A stretch of 64,000 nucleotides of DNA from Phycisphaeraceae bacterium. GTDB taxonomy: Bacteria > Planctomycetota > Phycisphaerae > Phycisphaerales > SM1A02. The position numbers were made by a program, and so were the translations under genes. Where the stretch lies: positions 248,001 to 312,000 of the forward strand of contig JAHBWZ010000006.1 of the NCBI GenBank assembly GCA_019636755.1. The letters run 5' to 3'. Of this stretch, positions 17,537-26,280 are shown one piece after another. The notes beneath the pieces are model-generated. The model saw only the letters and a list, made by a program, of their open reading frames with translations. It was not told the DNA's origin and ran no database searches. Position 1 is the stretch's first letter; every line of letters starts with the position of its first letter.

Positions 17537-17610
17537 CGAGGCGGACGGGACTCGAACCCGCAACCACCGGCGTGACAGGCCGGCACTCTAACCAATTGAG
17601 CTACCGCCCC
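17537..17610 (-). tRNA. tRNA-Asp (GTC)
   Basis: Reading the minus strand gives a complete cloverleaf of 74 nt. The acceptor GGGGCGG pairs with CCGCCTC (one G-T). The D-arm starts TAGCTCAATTGG. The anticodon stem CCGGC/GCCGG flanks CTGTCAC with anticodon GTC, and the T-arm is GCGGG TTCGAGT CCCGT. The discriminator is G, and the 3' CCA is not encoded. It decodes GAC/GAT. It is downstream of the unknown gene at 16828 but on the opposite strand, so its promoter lies between it and polA. Confidence 0.95.
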
Positions 17611-17922
17611 AGCGAGGGACGGAGAGTGTAAGCCGCGGGCCTGCGGTGTCAAGGGCCGGGACCGCCGGCCGACGGTCGCGGGCCCCGTGGCCGGTCACGT
17701 GGGCGCATGCTCGATCCGCGCCACGGGACGCACACGCCGGACGGCGCCGCGATGCACCGGCATGCAGCCGACCGCCCCGGCATGCTGCGCGCCTCGCGCG
17801 CGCCGGGATGGATCCGCACCGGCGCCGTGCCGTGATCGCGGTCGTACGCGCGCCAGGGTCATCGATTCGACGGCACGCCCCACCGCCGGGAGCTCGGGCG
17901 CGAGGATCACCCGGGCGCCGTA
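17611..17922. other. Intergenic region between polA and tRNA-Asp
   Basis: These 312 bases follow the polA stop and precede tRNA-Asp, both on the minus strand. Open frames here are compositional. The tRNA promoter and any polA terminator should lie in it. I could not pick out a convincing hairpin with a T-run or a clear promoter by eye. Confidence 0.45.
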
Positions 17923-20856
17923 TCAGTGCGCATCGATCCAGCAGTGCGACGCCGCCGTATCGACCACCAGCGGCACCGAGAGCGACATCGCCTGCTCCAT
18001 GCGTTCCCGCACCACGCGCTCCGCCTGGCTGCGCATCCGGGCCGGCACTTCGAAGACCAGTTCGTCGTGGATCTGGAGCAGCATGCGCACGCCGGGCGCG
18101 CGCTGTGGAAGCACGCGGTGAAGATCGATCATCGCGATCTTGATCAGATCCGCGGCACTTCCCTGGACCACCGTGTTGATCGCCATCCGCTCCCCGAGCG
18201 CCCGCCGCATCGGCGTCCGGTCATGGATCTCGGGGATCCGGCGGCGGCGGCCGAGGATGGTCTCGACGAACCCGCGATCAACCGCCGCGTGCACGCACTC
18301 CGCCAGGAAGGTGCCGATCCCCGCGTACCGCTGGCGATAGGAATCGATGATCGCCTGCGCCTCGGTGTTGGAGATCCGCCCGCCGAGGCGCCTGGCGAGT
18401 CCGAAGGCGGTGATGCCGTAGACGATGCCGAAGTTCACCATCTTCGCGGCACCCCGCTGCTGATCCGTGACCGCCTCCGGATCGACGCCGAACACCTCCG
18501 CCGCAACCGCGCGATGGATGTCAGCCCCGCTGCGGAACGCCGCCCGGAGGGCTTCGTCACGCGAGAGATGCGCCAGAATCCGCAGTTCGATCTGCGAGTA
18601 GTCCGCCGTCAGCAGGAGGTGATCGGGATCCGCGACGAAGGCGCGCCGGATCTCCCGGCCGAGCCCGGTGCGGATGGGGATGTTCTGGAGATTGGGGTCC
18701 GACGAGGAGAGCCGCCCGGTCGCGGCCACCGTCTGGTTGAACGAGGCGTGGATGCGACCCGTTCCCGGATCGATCGCGTCCCGCAGTCCCACGAGATAGG
18801 TGCCGACGAGTTTCGTCAGTTGCCTGTACTCGATGATGAGCGCCGGGAGTTCGACCTGAACGAGCGGATCGTCCGCGAGCCGCTCCAGGACCTCCTGGTC
18901 GGTGGACGGACCCGTCTTGCCGCGCCGGATCACCTTGAGTCCCAGGCCCGGCGGCGACGCATCCGGGGCGTTGAAGAGCGCCGCGGCAAGCTGTCTCGGC
19001 GAGTCGGGATTGAACGGGTGCGGCGCCGCCGCCGCGATGGTGGCGCGCAGGTCCGCCGCCCGCGCTTCGAGCCGGACGCGCTGCCGCTCCAGTTCATCCG
19101 GATCCACGCGGATTCCGTTGTACTCCAGTTCCGCGAGGACCCGGACGAGCGGCATCTCCGTGTCCCGCGCAAGGGTGCCGAGTCCCTCCCGCTCGATCTG
19201 CGGGGCGAGGATCTCCGCCAGTCGCCACGCGACGACGGCATCCTCGACCGCATACGGGACGGCCTGCTCCAGCGGAACGTGATCGAACGTGCGCTGCCCG
19301 CGCCCGCTGCCGATGAGGTCGGTGATCGGGATGCAGACATGCCCGAGCAGCGCGAGTGCCAGCACGTCCAGCCGATGGCTCGAACGGGTGGCATCGACGA
19401 CGTAACTCGCCACCATCGTGTCGAAGAGCGTGCCCTCGACCATCACGCCGTGCGCGCGGAGCACGTTCAGGTCGAACTTGAGGTTGTGGCCGATCTTCGG
19501 GATCGCCGGGTCCTCGAGCACCGGCCGGAGGATCGACAGCGCGTCCCCCGCGTCCATGTGCGACGACGGATCCGGCGAACGCGTCGGCACATACCAGCCT
19601 TCATCCGGGCCGATCGCCAGGCTCACGCCGCAGAGCCGGGCCCGGCGCGGCGCCAGGGAGTCGGTCTCCGTGTCGATCGACACCCGGCCGGCGCGGCGGA
19701 TCCGGCCGACCAGCGCCCGGAGCGCGTCGGCGGTGCGGATGCACGTGGAGACGATGCCCGTGGACGGATCCGGCGCCGCCGTCCCCGACGTCTCCGCCGC
19801 CGGCGGCGCGCCGGCGTCGCGGCGCGCGACGTCGGCGAAGAGCCCGCCCAGCGGCTCATCCGCGACCGCGCTCCCCCCCCGTCGCCGCGCCCCGGCCGGA
19901 GGCTGCGCGACGGTCGTGGGTGCGAGGGCGGCACCCGCGCCCCCGCCCGCCGCGATCGACCGGAGCGACTCCGCGTGGGTGTTGAAGCCGAGTTCCCGGA
20001 AGACGGGCACGAGTCGATCCACCGGCAGGTCCGACGTCCGGAAGCGCGCCGCCTCGAGCGGCAGCGTGACATCCAGGTCGTCGCGCAGTTCGACCAGCCG
20101 CCGACTCAGCCGCACGCGTTCGCGCGCCGATTCCAGCGCCTCGCGCCGCTTCGGCGACAGTTCGCCGAGGTGGCGATAGATGCCGTCGATCGAACCGTAC
20201 TGGAGTATCAGTTTCGCCGCGGTCACCGGACCGATGCCGGGCACGCCGGGCACGTTGTCCGACGTGTCGCCCATGAGTGCCAGCGCATCGGCCACCTGCG
20301 CGGGTTCGATGCCTTCCACCCCGAAGACGTCGGCCGTACCGACGGCGCTGTCCTTCTGCAGGTCGAAGAGTTCCACGCGGTCATCGAGGAGCTGCGTCAG
20401 GTCCTTGTCACGCGAGATGATCCGGATCCGGACCTCGGGATGCTCGCGGCGGATCCGCCGGACGAGCGACGCGATGACGTCATCGGCTTCCACGCCCTCC
20501 ATGGCGAGGACGGGAATGCCCATCGTCTGCAGCATGGAGATGCACCGCTGGACCTGCGGTGCGAAATCGTCCGGCGCCTCCTCGCGGTTGGCCTTGTACT
20601 GCGGATCGATCTCCGATCGGAAGGTCCCGCGATCGCCGGAGGCATCGACCACCACCGCCACGTGGTCCGGTCGGTAATCGCGCAGCAGCTTGAGGAGGAG
20701 ACCGGTGAACCCGAACGTGAGATTCGTCGGCTCATGCGTCACCGGGCTCGTCATACCGGACCGGATGGCGTGGTAGGCGCGGAAGAACTGCGCGTGACCG
20801 TCGATGAGATACAGCATCGGCGCCGCGGGCGGATCTGATCCGGTTCCCGGGTTCAT
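17923..20856 (-). CDS. polA: DNA polymerase I
   Basis: 977 residues from the ATG at 20856, which overlaps the stop of the GlmU-like gene (ATGA). An internal ATG at 20817 (MLYLIDG) is an alternative start. All three classical domains are present. The 5' nuclease (to about residue 310) has LYLIDGHAQFFRAYHAI, EADDVIASL and GIGPVTAAKL. The 3'-5' exonuclease (about 390-580) has SIDTETDSL, GHNLKFDLNVL and YAVEDAVVAWRL, so the acidic residues look intact and proofreading is expected. The polymerase (about 590-977) has DYSQIELRILAHLSRD, MVNFGIVYGITAFGLA and QIHDELVFEVP. An Ala/Gly/Pro-rich linker joins the first two domains. It acts in Okazaki fragment processing and repair. Confidence 0.97.
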   Translation of the reverse strand: MNPGTGSDPPAAPMLYLIDGHAQFFRAYHAIRSGMTSPVTHEPTNLTFGFTGLLLKLLRDYRPDHVAVVVDASGDRGTFRSEIDPQYKANREEAPDDFAPQVQRCISMLQTMGIPVLAMEGVEADDVIASLVRRIRREHPEVRIRIISRDKDLTQLLDDRVELFDLQKDSAVGTADVFGVEGIEPAQVADALALMGDTSDNVPGVPGIGPVTAAKLILQYGSIDGIYRHLGELSPKRREALESARERVRLSRRLVELRDDLDVTLPLEAARFRTSDLPVDRLVPVFRELGFNTHAESLRSIAAGGGAGAALAPTTVAQPPAGARRRGGSAVADEPLGGLFADVARRDAGAPPAAETSGTAAPDPSTGIVSTCIRTADALRALVGRIRRAGRVSIDTETDSLAPRRARLCGVSLAIGPDEGWYVPTRSPDPSSHMDAGDALSILRPVLEDPAIPKIGHNLKFDLNVLRAHGVMVEGTLFDTMVASYVVDATRSSHRLDVLALALLGHVCIPITDLIGSGRGQRTFDHVPLEQAVPYAVEDAVVAWRLAEILAPQIEREGLGTLARDTEMPLVRVLAELEYNGIRVDPDELERQRVRLEARAADLRATIAAAAPHPFNPDSPRQLAAALFNAPDASPPGLGLKVIRRGKTGPSTDQEVLERLADDPLVQVELPALIIEYRQLTKLVGTYLVGLRDAIDPGTGRIHASFNQTVAATGRLSSSDPNLQNIPIRTGLGREIRRAFVADPDHLLLTADYSQIELRILAHLSRDEALRAAFRSGADIHRAVAAEVFGVDPEAVTDQQRGAAKMVNFGIVYGITAFGLARRLGGRISNTEAQAIIDSYRQRYAGIGTFLAECVHAAVDRGFVETILGRRRRIPEIHDRTPMRRALGERMAINTVVQGSAADLIKIAMIDLHRVLPQRAPGVRMLLQIHDELVFEVPARMRSQAERVVRERMEQAMSLSVPLVVDTAASHCWIDAH

Positions 20857-22067
20857 GCCGGGTCCGGATGCAGCGTGCGCATCCGCTCGATGTACTCGGG
20901 ACCAGGGCGCTGATTGCGGCGCGCCATCACCGTCTCCACGGTCTCGACGAAGCGCGAGAACCGGTAGCACTGCTCACCGCGATCCGTCAGCCACGCATAC
21001 CTGCCCACCGTCGCCGGAACCGCCTGGGTGGTCGCGATCATCGCGCCCGTGCCGATCGATGATCCGGCCATGAGTCGCGACAGGATGCCTGTCTTGACGT
21101 GGTCGCCGATGATCGAGCCGAGGAAGACCAGGCCGGTCCGGAAGCGAGGACCGTCCGGCTCGATGCGCATCGAGACCGGCGAGTATGTGTTGAGCAGGTT
21201 GCTGGTGGTCGTGCCCGCGCCGAGATTCACCCAGCGACCCACCCAGGAGTGTCCCACGAAGCCGTCGTGCGCCTTGTTCGCGAAGCCCTGGAAGATGGTC
21301 TGCGTCACCTCGCCGCCGACACGGCATCCCGGCCCGACGACGGTCCCGCCGCGGATGACCGCCCGGTCGGTGACCACGGACCCGCGACCGACGACGCAGG
21401 GACCTGAGAGCACCGCCCCGGGCCGGATGACCGCGTCCGTCTCGATCACGATGGCGCCCGCCGTCGCATCGAGAATGACGCCGGGGAGGACCGTTGCGCC
21501 CGGCGCGACGTCCACGGGATGATCACCGGCGACATCGGCAAGGTCCGTCGCGACGCGGGCCTGCGGCATCAGGATCGCCGCGAGGTCGTGCGCGAGCGTC
21601 GTCTCCAGCGATGCGATCACGTCCCAGGGATAGCGGTACAGGCGTCGCTGCCCGGTCGAACGCCGGACGACGCGCTCGCTGAGTTCGCCGGTTTCCAGGA
21701 AGTACGCGGCGTCCGCGCGGCGGAGACACGCGGCAATGCAGTGTCCACTCGACTCCTCGAGCAGCGCTTCGCCGAGGGACATCTCCATCGCGTCATCCGG
21801 CAGTGCGAGCCGGCCGTTGACGCAGAGGATGATCTCCTCGTCCGGCAGCCGGTTCACGGGCGCATCGGCACGCGCCGCGACCAGGGGCGCGAGCGCGGCA
21901 GGCACCCAGTAGCCCGCCAGAGTGCGCGGCCGGAAGATCGCCAGCCGCCGGGCCGTGGTGTGCATCCCGGTCCGGACCTCGAACGCCGCGCGCAGATCCG
22001 CCATCGGACCGAGGTGTCCGCGGCCGTCGTCGAAGATCACCATCGTCGTGGCTCGGGCGCGGGACAT
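20853..22067 (-). CDS. GlmU-like sugar nucleotidyltransferase/acyltransferase
   Basis: 404 residues from the ATG at 22067. The N-terminal part begins MVIFDDGRGHLGPMADLRAAFEVRTGM, broken here after GRGHLGP, and matches the variant nucleotidyltransferase of the alternative bacterial GlmU group (NTP_transf_4 type) rather than classical GlmU. The C-terminal half is a left-handed beta-helix of hexapeptide repeats, with AHDGFVGHSWVGRWVNLGAG and NTYSPVSMRI, the acetyl-CoA-binding style of the group. The likely role is UDP-GlcNAc or related sugar-nucleotide synthesis, feeding peptidoglycan, lipid A or the NeuC reaction. It lies between mreD and polA and is translationally coupled to polA. The substrate is inferred from family only. 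Confidence 0.8.
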   Translation of the reverse strand: MSRARATTMVIFDDGRGHLGPMADLRAAFEVRTGMHTTARRLAIFRPRTLAGYWVPAALAPLVAARADAPVNRLPDEEIILCVNGRLALPDDAMEMSLGEALLEESSGHCIAACLRRADAAYFLETGELSERVVRRSTGQRRLYRYPWDVIASLETTLAHDLAAILMPQARVATDLADVAGDHPVDVAPGATVLPGVILDATAGAIVIETDAVIRPGAVLSGPCVVGRGSVVTDRAVIRGGTVVGPGCRVGGEVTQTIFQGFANKAHDGFVGHSWVGRWVNLGAGTTTSNLLNTYSPVSMRIEPDGPRFRTGLVFLGSIIGDHVKTGILSRLMAGSSIGTGAMIATTQAVPATVGRYAWLTDRGEQCYRFSRFVETVETVMARRNQRPGPEYIERMRTLHPDPA

Positions 22068-22163
22068 GGTCGCCTCGATTATGCGCGATCGGGCGGCGGC
22101 CTGTCGGCCGACCGGACCCGGCGCTCGCGCCCGCCGGCCCCGCCCGGCGGCGCATGCCGGTGG

Positions 22164-22724
22164 TCACCGGCTCCAGCCCGCGCCCATGCGGAACCCGAAG
22201 AGTGGCACGAACGGTCGGAGCAGGAGTGCCAGCGGGAGCGCCGCGAGCCCCGTCAGCATCGATCCGCCCAGGCGCGACAGCAGTTCGGACGACGTCGCGC
22301 CGTTCCGCCAGTGGATCAGGACCGGGTCGTACAGCGCGTGCACCGCGTACACGATCGGCGGAACGAGCGAGAGGAACAGCGCGATCAGCGTGGCCGTCGC
22401 CGCCAGCGCCGGGGCGCGGTCGCGCCGCAGCACGGACCGGATGCCCAGCACCCCGGCGACGGCCGCGCTCGCTGCCAGGGCATGCGGACCGAGGACCGGC
22501 CCCGCCGCGTGAGCGCCCTGCGGAAGATCGACCAGCAGATCGATGCAGAACCCCGTGCACCAGGCGGCCCACAGCGCGGGCCACCTGGCCGCATGCAGCG
22601 CCACCAGCGCCAGCAGGACCGGCGCTGACCGGATCGTGGCGTTCCCGATCGCGAAGGCCGGCGCGAGACTCGCGTCCACCACGAGGGCGGTGAACAGCGC
22701 ACATGCGAAGACCGGCCACCTCAT
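22164..22724 (-). CDS. mreD: Rod-shape-determining membrane protein MreD
   Basis: 186 residues from the ATG at 22724. It is strongly hydrophobic, with about five membrane segments, and has the small-membrane-protein pattern of MreD, including VYAVHALYDPVLIHWR near residue 125. Sequence conservation in MreD is low, so the call rests mainly on topology, size and position immediately after mreC. MreD works with MreB and MreC in the elongasome that directs lateral wall synthesis. The 79-base gap to mreC is longer than elsewhere in the cluster. Confidence 0.8.
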   Translation of the reverse strand: MRWPVFACALFTALVVDASLAPAFAIGNATIRSAPVLLALVALHAARWPALWAAWCTGFCIDLLVDLPQGAHAAGPVLGPHALAASAAVAGVLGIRSVLRRDRAPALAATATLIALFLSLVPPIVYAVHALYDPVLIHWRNGATSSELLSRLGGSMLTGLAALPLALLLRPFVPLFGFRMGAGWSR

Positions 22725-22803
22725 GTCCGGACGCCCGCGATCTTCCTCGGCTCCGCGCCGGGGCGCGCCCGTCCCTCGTCGCGTCGACCTGCATCCGCGC
22801 GGG

Positions 22804-23718
22804 TCACGGCGCCGTCTCCCCGATCGTCTCCGCGACGAGCGTCACGCCGGCGACATCGGTCAGCCGGAATTCCGGGCGCACCACGAGTGTCCGGCGCAGC
22901 GGCTGATCCCGCCTGGTCTCGATGGATACGACCCGCCCCAGGATCATCTGCTGCGCACCGAGCGGCCAGGCGCGATCGTCGAGGCGCACGAGGTCGCCGA
23001 TTGCGACCACCGAGAGTCGATCGACATCCGCCACGAATCCGCCGGTTTCCGCGTCACCGACGAAGCCGCCGATGCCGGTCGGCTCCAGCTGGACGACCAG
23101 CGAGTCCGCGGGTCGGTCCGGCGGACCGACGCGGGCGCGGATCAGGCCGGTGGACGGATGGACCACCGGCAGCACGAGACAGGAGAGGTCCGTCGGCTCT
23201 CCCCAGACGCGGCCGAGGAGATGCACGCCACCGGTCACGGCAATGGCGCCGGGCTCGATGATGCCGCGCGATCCGCGGCGCAGTCGCACTTCCACCACGC
23301 CGTCCGGTGCGCCGGAGACGGCGCGCCGGACGATGTCCGCCACCAGGACCGCACGCGCCGCGCGGAAGACCTCGGCGGGCAGCCGCTGGAGCTGCGCGAT
23401 TTCCTCTTCGAGTTCACGGACGCGCTGCCGCGCCGCGAGTTCGCTGCGCAGCGCGATGTCGCGCTCCTCGCTCAGCCGGCGGATCCGCTCCTCCGGCCCC
23501 AGCGCCGGTTCACCATCGACGGGCAGCGCTGGCGGCGAGGACAGCCATCCGCGCAGCAGGTTGAGCGGATGGGTGAAGGGTCGGAGCGGAATCCGCGCGA
23601 GCCGTGCGAGGTCCACGGACCGGTCGAATCGCAGGTCGAACGGCAGGAGCGCCAGCGCGAGGGTGGCCACGATGACGACGGCGAAGGCGACGGGTTGGCG
23701 GGCGGTGTCTCTCGACAT
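22804..23718 (-). CDS. mreC: Rod-shape-determining protein MreC
   Basis: 304 residues from the ATG at 23718, 26 bases after mreB. A single N-terminal membrane anchor (about residues 10-26, AFAVVIVATLALALLP) is followed by a coiled coil (about 75-120, RIRRLSEERDIALRSELA and on). A beta-rich periplasmic domain with GSRGIIEPGAIAVTGG, LLGRVWGEPTDLSCLVLP and RDQPLRRTLVVRPEFRL follows. This is the MreC layout and length. It would link cytoplasmic MreB filaments to periplasmic wall synthesis. Confidence 0.9.
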   Translation of the reverse strand: MSRDTARQPVAFAVVIVATLALALLPFDLRFDRSVDLARLARIPLRPFTHPLNLLRGWLSSPPALPVDGEPALGPEERIRRLSEERDIALRSELAARQRVRELEEEIAQLQRLPAEVFRAARAVLVADIVRRAVSGAPDGVVEVRLRRGSRGIIEPGAIAVTGGVHLLGRVWGEPTDLSCLVLPVVHPSTGLIRARVGPPDRPADSLVVQLEPTGIGGFVGDAETGGFVADVDRLSVVAIGDLVRLDDRAWPLGAQQMILGRVVSIETRRDQPLRRTLVVRPEFRLTDVAGVTLVAETIGETAP

Positions 23719-23744
23719 TCCTGCGATGCCCGTTCGGCGCGGGA

Positions 23745-24806
23745 TCAGATGTCATCCATGTTGGATTCCATCGTCACCTTCCAGTCCTCGAGATGCTCGA
23801 GATAGATACTGGTCCCCCGCGCCACGCAGGTCGTCGGATCATCGGCGATGGTCGCTTCCAGGCCGGTCGCGTTCGAGAGGACGATGTCGAGGCCGCGCAG
23901 CAGGGCACCGCCCCCGGCAAGACAGATGCCGTTCTCGATGAGGTCCGCGGCCAGTTCGGGCTCGGCGCGTTCGAGCGTCCGCGTCACCGCCTCGATGATC
24001 GCGTTCACGGGCTCGGTCAGCGCGTCGCGGATCTCGTCACTCGTGACGGTCGTCCGCCGCGGCAGGCCGGTGGCATTGTCCCGCCCGCGCACTTCCATCG
24101 TCATCGGTTCCGCGACCGTCGCCGCCGAACCGATCTCGATCTTGATCCGTTCCGCGGTCTGTTCGCCGATCGTCAGGTTGTAGGTCCGCTTCATGTGGGC
24201 GATGATCGCCTCGTCCATGTCGTCACCCGCCACCCGGATCGATTCGCAGGCGGCGATGTCGGCGAGTGACATGATCGCGATCTCGGTGGTTCCGCCGCCG
24301 ATGTCGACGACCATCGACGCCGTCGGATCACCGATGGGCAGCCCGGCACCGATCCCCGCCGCCATCGGCTCCGGGAGCAGGTAGATGCGTCCTGCACCCG
24401 CGCGCTCCGCGGACTGAAGCACCGCGTGCCGCTCGACCTCGGTGATGCCGCTCGGGACGGCGATCACGACGCGCGGCCGCGGCGAGAAGAGACGGCCGCG
24501 GCCGGTCACCTTCCGCATGAAGTACGCGAGCATCGCCTCGGTGATCTCGAAATCACTGATGACGCCGTTCTTGAGCGGACGGATCGCCGAGATGGAACCC
24601 GGTGTCTTCCCGAGCATTTCCTTGGCGCGCCAGCCGACCGCGTTGCCGCTGTCGAGCACCTTGTTGGTACCGCGCTGCACCGCGACGACCGACGGCTCGT
24701 TCAGCACGATGCCTTCGCCGCGCACGCAGACAAGCGTATTGCAGGTCCCCAGGTCGATACCCATGTCGACGCTGAAGAGTCCGAGGATCTTGTCGGTGAA
24801 TCCCAA
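23745..24806 (-). CDS. mreB: Rod-shape-determining actin homologue MreB
   Basis: 353 residues from the ATG at 24806. It has the actin-fold nucleotide-binding motifs: SVDMGIDLGTCNTLVCVRG (phosphate 1), MVVDIGGGTTEIAIMSL (phosphate 2) and NGICLAGGGALLRGLD (adenosine). The family signatures GIVLNEPSVVAVQ, KNGVISDFEITEAML and VPSGITEVERHAVLQSAERAGA are also visible. Length matches the family (about 340-350). It forms cytoplasmic filaments that guide the elongasome. It is the first gene of an mreBCD set whose promoter should lie in the 224-base gap toward 25031. Confidence 0.97.
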   Translation of the reverse strand: MGFTDKILGLFSVDMGIDLGTCNTLVCVRGEGIVLNEPSVVAVQRGTNKVLDSGNAVGWRAKEMLGKTPGSISAIRPLKNGVISDFEITEAMLAYFMRKVTGRGRLFSPRPRVVIAVPSGITEVERHAVLQSAERAGAGRIYLLPEPMAAGIGAGLPIGDPTASMVVDIGGGTTEIAIMSLADIAACESIRVAGDDMDEAIIAHMKRTYNLTIGEQTAERIKIEIGSAATVAEPMTMEVRGRDNATGLPRRTTVTSDEIRDALTEPVNAIIEAVTRTLERAEPELAADLIENGICLAGGGALLRGLDIVLSNATGLEATIADDPTTCVARGTSIYLEHLEDWKVTMESNMDDI

Positions 24807-25030
24807 GTTCGACTCCGTGCCGTCGCGCGGGACGGATGCTCATCTCAGGTCGGGCGTTCCGGAAGGCGTCCAGGCGCCCGGCCCGCGGCCGGCGGCGTCA
24901 TCATATGAGGAAACGTCCGGCTGGACGGCACAGGCATCCGGCCGGATCAGCCATCATCCGAATGGGAACCGTTCACGATCGGACGCCGACGGCCCGCCCT
25001 GGAGGAAGGCGGGACGGAACGGGCGCGTTC

Positions 25031-25216
25031 TCAGCGCGGGCGCTCGACAAGCGTCATGAGTCCGCCGGGCTGGTTGCCGACCTTGCTGTGCTCCATGTTC
25101 CGCAGGGCGACAACCAGGCAGCCGGCCCCGAGGACGAGCGTCGCCACGAAGAGCAGTGCGGTGTAGACATCGAGGCTGCCACCGGATCGTCGAACGGGCG
25201 CGTTGAACTGACTCAT
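25031..25216 (-). CDS. Small single-pass membrane protein, 61 residues
   Basis: It starts at the ATG at 25216 with an AAGGAAA Shine-Dalgarno supplied by the end of a 12-base tandem repeat. The sequence runs from a polar N-terminus through one membrane helix (about 18-40, TALLFVATLVLGAGCLVVALR) (21 residues in the span; core LLFVATLVLGAGCLVVAL) to a short polar tail. It sits between mreB and the coiled-coil gene at 25277, all in the same direction, so it may belong to the same transcript. Family unknown. The start, composition and conserved-looking helix favour a real gene. Confidence 0.6.
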   Translation of the reverse strand: MSQFNAPVRRSGGSLDVYTALLFVATLVLGAGCLVVALRNMEHSKVGNQPGGLMTLVERPR

Positions 25217-25227
25217 CGGCGGTGTTT

Positions 25228-25263
25228 CCTTGCCATCGGCCTTGCGATCGGCCTTGCGATCGG
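25228..25263. repeat. Three tandem 12-base units upstream of the small membrane gene
   Basis: Three back-to-back copies of CCTTGCGATCGG occupy 25228-25263; the first has one change (CCATCGG). On the minus strand each unit carries GCAAGG, a Shine-Dalgarno-like core. The unit nearest the gene provides the likely ribosome binding site for the ATG at 25216. The array fills most of the 60-base gap between two genes. Confidence 0.85.
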
Positions 25264-25276
25264 GCCCTTCAGCGGT

Positions 25277-26164
25277 TCAACGCCCGGTCCGGAAGAGGAC
25301 GCGGTCCCCGACCTCGACACGGCCACGGGTCGTGGCGTTCTCCATTTCGACGACGCCGGTAGCGGTATTCACATCAACAGTGAGGATGCGGAGGTTGGCG
25401 ACGAAGTCACCCCGGCCGATCGGAACGACCCAGCCGACCTTCACGCCGTCGCGCTGGCCCGCGTCGATTTCCGCGAGCGTCCGATCCGCCTCCCGGCGGA
25501 CGCGGATGATCCGGCAGTCGAGATCCACATCCACCATGGCGCCCGCGGCGACGGTGGCACGCCGGGAATCCAGCTCCCCGACGGCCGCCACGTAGCGCGA
25601 GACCCGATCGATCAGCGACGCGGTCTCGTCCTTCAGCCGCTGCACTTCCTCCTCGAGCGCCCGGCGGGCCCGCGTGGAGACCTCGAGCTGCGCCTGCGCA
25701 TCACGCAGGGCCTCGTCCAGTTCCACCTTCTGCCGCTCGGCCATCAGGCCCTCCTGGCGGAGCTGCCTGACCTCGCTGACCAGCGACTCGGTCAGCTTCT
25801 GTCCGGCGTCGGTGGCGGAGGCGAGGCGCGAGAGCTGCGCCATGATGTCCGCATCCATTTCGGACGCCCGGGCAAGCAGCGCGTCCTTCTCCTGGACCTC
25901 CCGCTCCTTCTGGGTCAGGAGCGACCGGAGTTCGCCGATCGTCCGGACCCGGTCGGTGATCTCGTTGTCCTTGCGGGCAAGGACCGCGGTGAAGTTCGCC
26001 TTGGCAGCCTCGAGGCTGCTTCGTGCGGTGATCTTCTCCGCATCCGCCTGGTCGAACTTCGCCCTGAACGACTCCTCGTTGTGGACATAGGTGACCACAA
26101 GCGGAACCAGCATCACGGCGAGCAGAGATACGAGGACCACGAAGATCTTGGTCAGAATGTGCAC
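25277..26164 (-). CDS. Membrane-anchored coiled-coil protein of unknown function
   Basis: 295 residues from the ATG at 26164. One N-terminal membrane helix (about residues 5-26, IFVVLVSLLAVMLVPLVV) is followed by a long heptad-rich coiled coil (about 30-195) with many Glu/Lys/Gln and repeated QKEREVQEKDALLARASE-like segments. A small beta-rich C-terminal domain contains ADRTLAEIDAGQRDGVKVGW and ends in RGRVEVGDRVLFRTGR. The shape resembles MreC (anchor, coil, beta domain) without matching it. With the neighbouring small membrane gene upstream of mreB, a cell-envelope role is likely but unproven. Confidence 0.7.
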   Translation of the reverse strand: MHILTKIFVVLVSLLAVMLVPLVVTYVHNEESFRAKFDQADAEKITARSSLEAAKANFTAVLARKDNEITDRVRTIGELRSLLTQKEREVQEKDALLARASEMDADIMAQLSRLASATDAGQKLTESLVSEVRQLRQEGLMAERQKVELDEALRDAQAQLEVSTRARRALEEEVQRLKDETASLIDRVSRYVAAVGELDSRRATVAAGAMVDVDLDCRIIRVRREADRTLAEIDAGQRDGVKVGWVVPIGRGDFVANLRILTVDVNTATGVVEMENATTRGRVEVGDRVLFRTGR

Positions 26165-26280
26165 GGTGCACTCCTCAGTGAGCCGCCCGGCGGATCAGCG
26201 TTCCACGAAGGCGGTTTCGCCCGCCTCTGGTGGAGGGTCGCAGGCTACCGGAGGGCTTTTCGGCTGTCAACACACGCGAA

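Noticed and set aside
19870-19880. C8 homopolymer in polA, with similar runs in pgk and the TlpA-like gene, as phase-variation sites
   Set aside because: They lie in normal housekeeping frames of a high-GC genome, and the reading frames are intact; nothing suggests switching.
17926-20838. 970-codon plus-strand frame antisense to polA
   Set aside because: The polA protein is unmistakable on the other strand, and this frame has only charged, low-information sequence.
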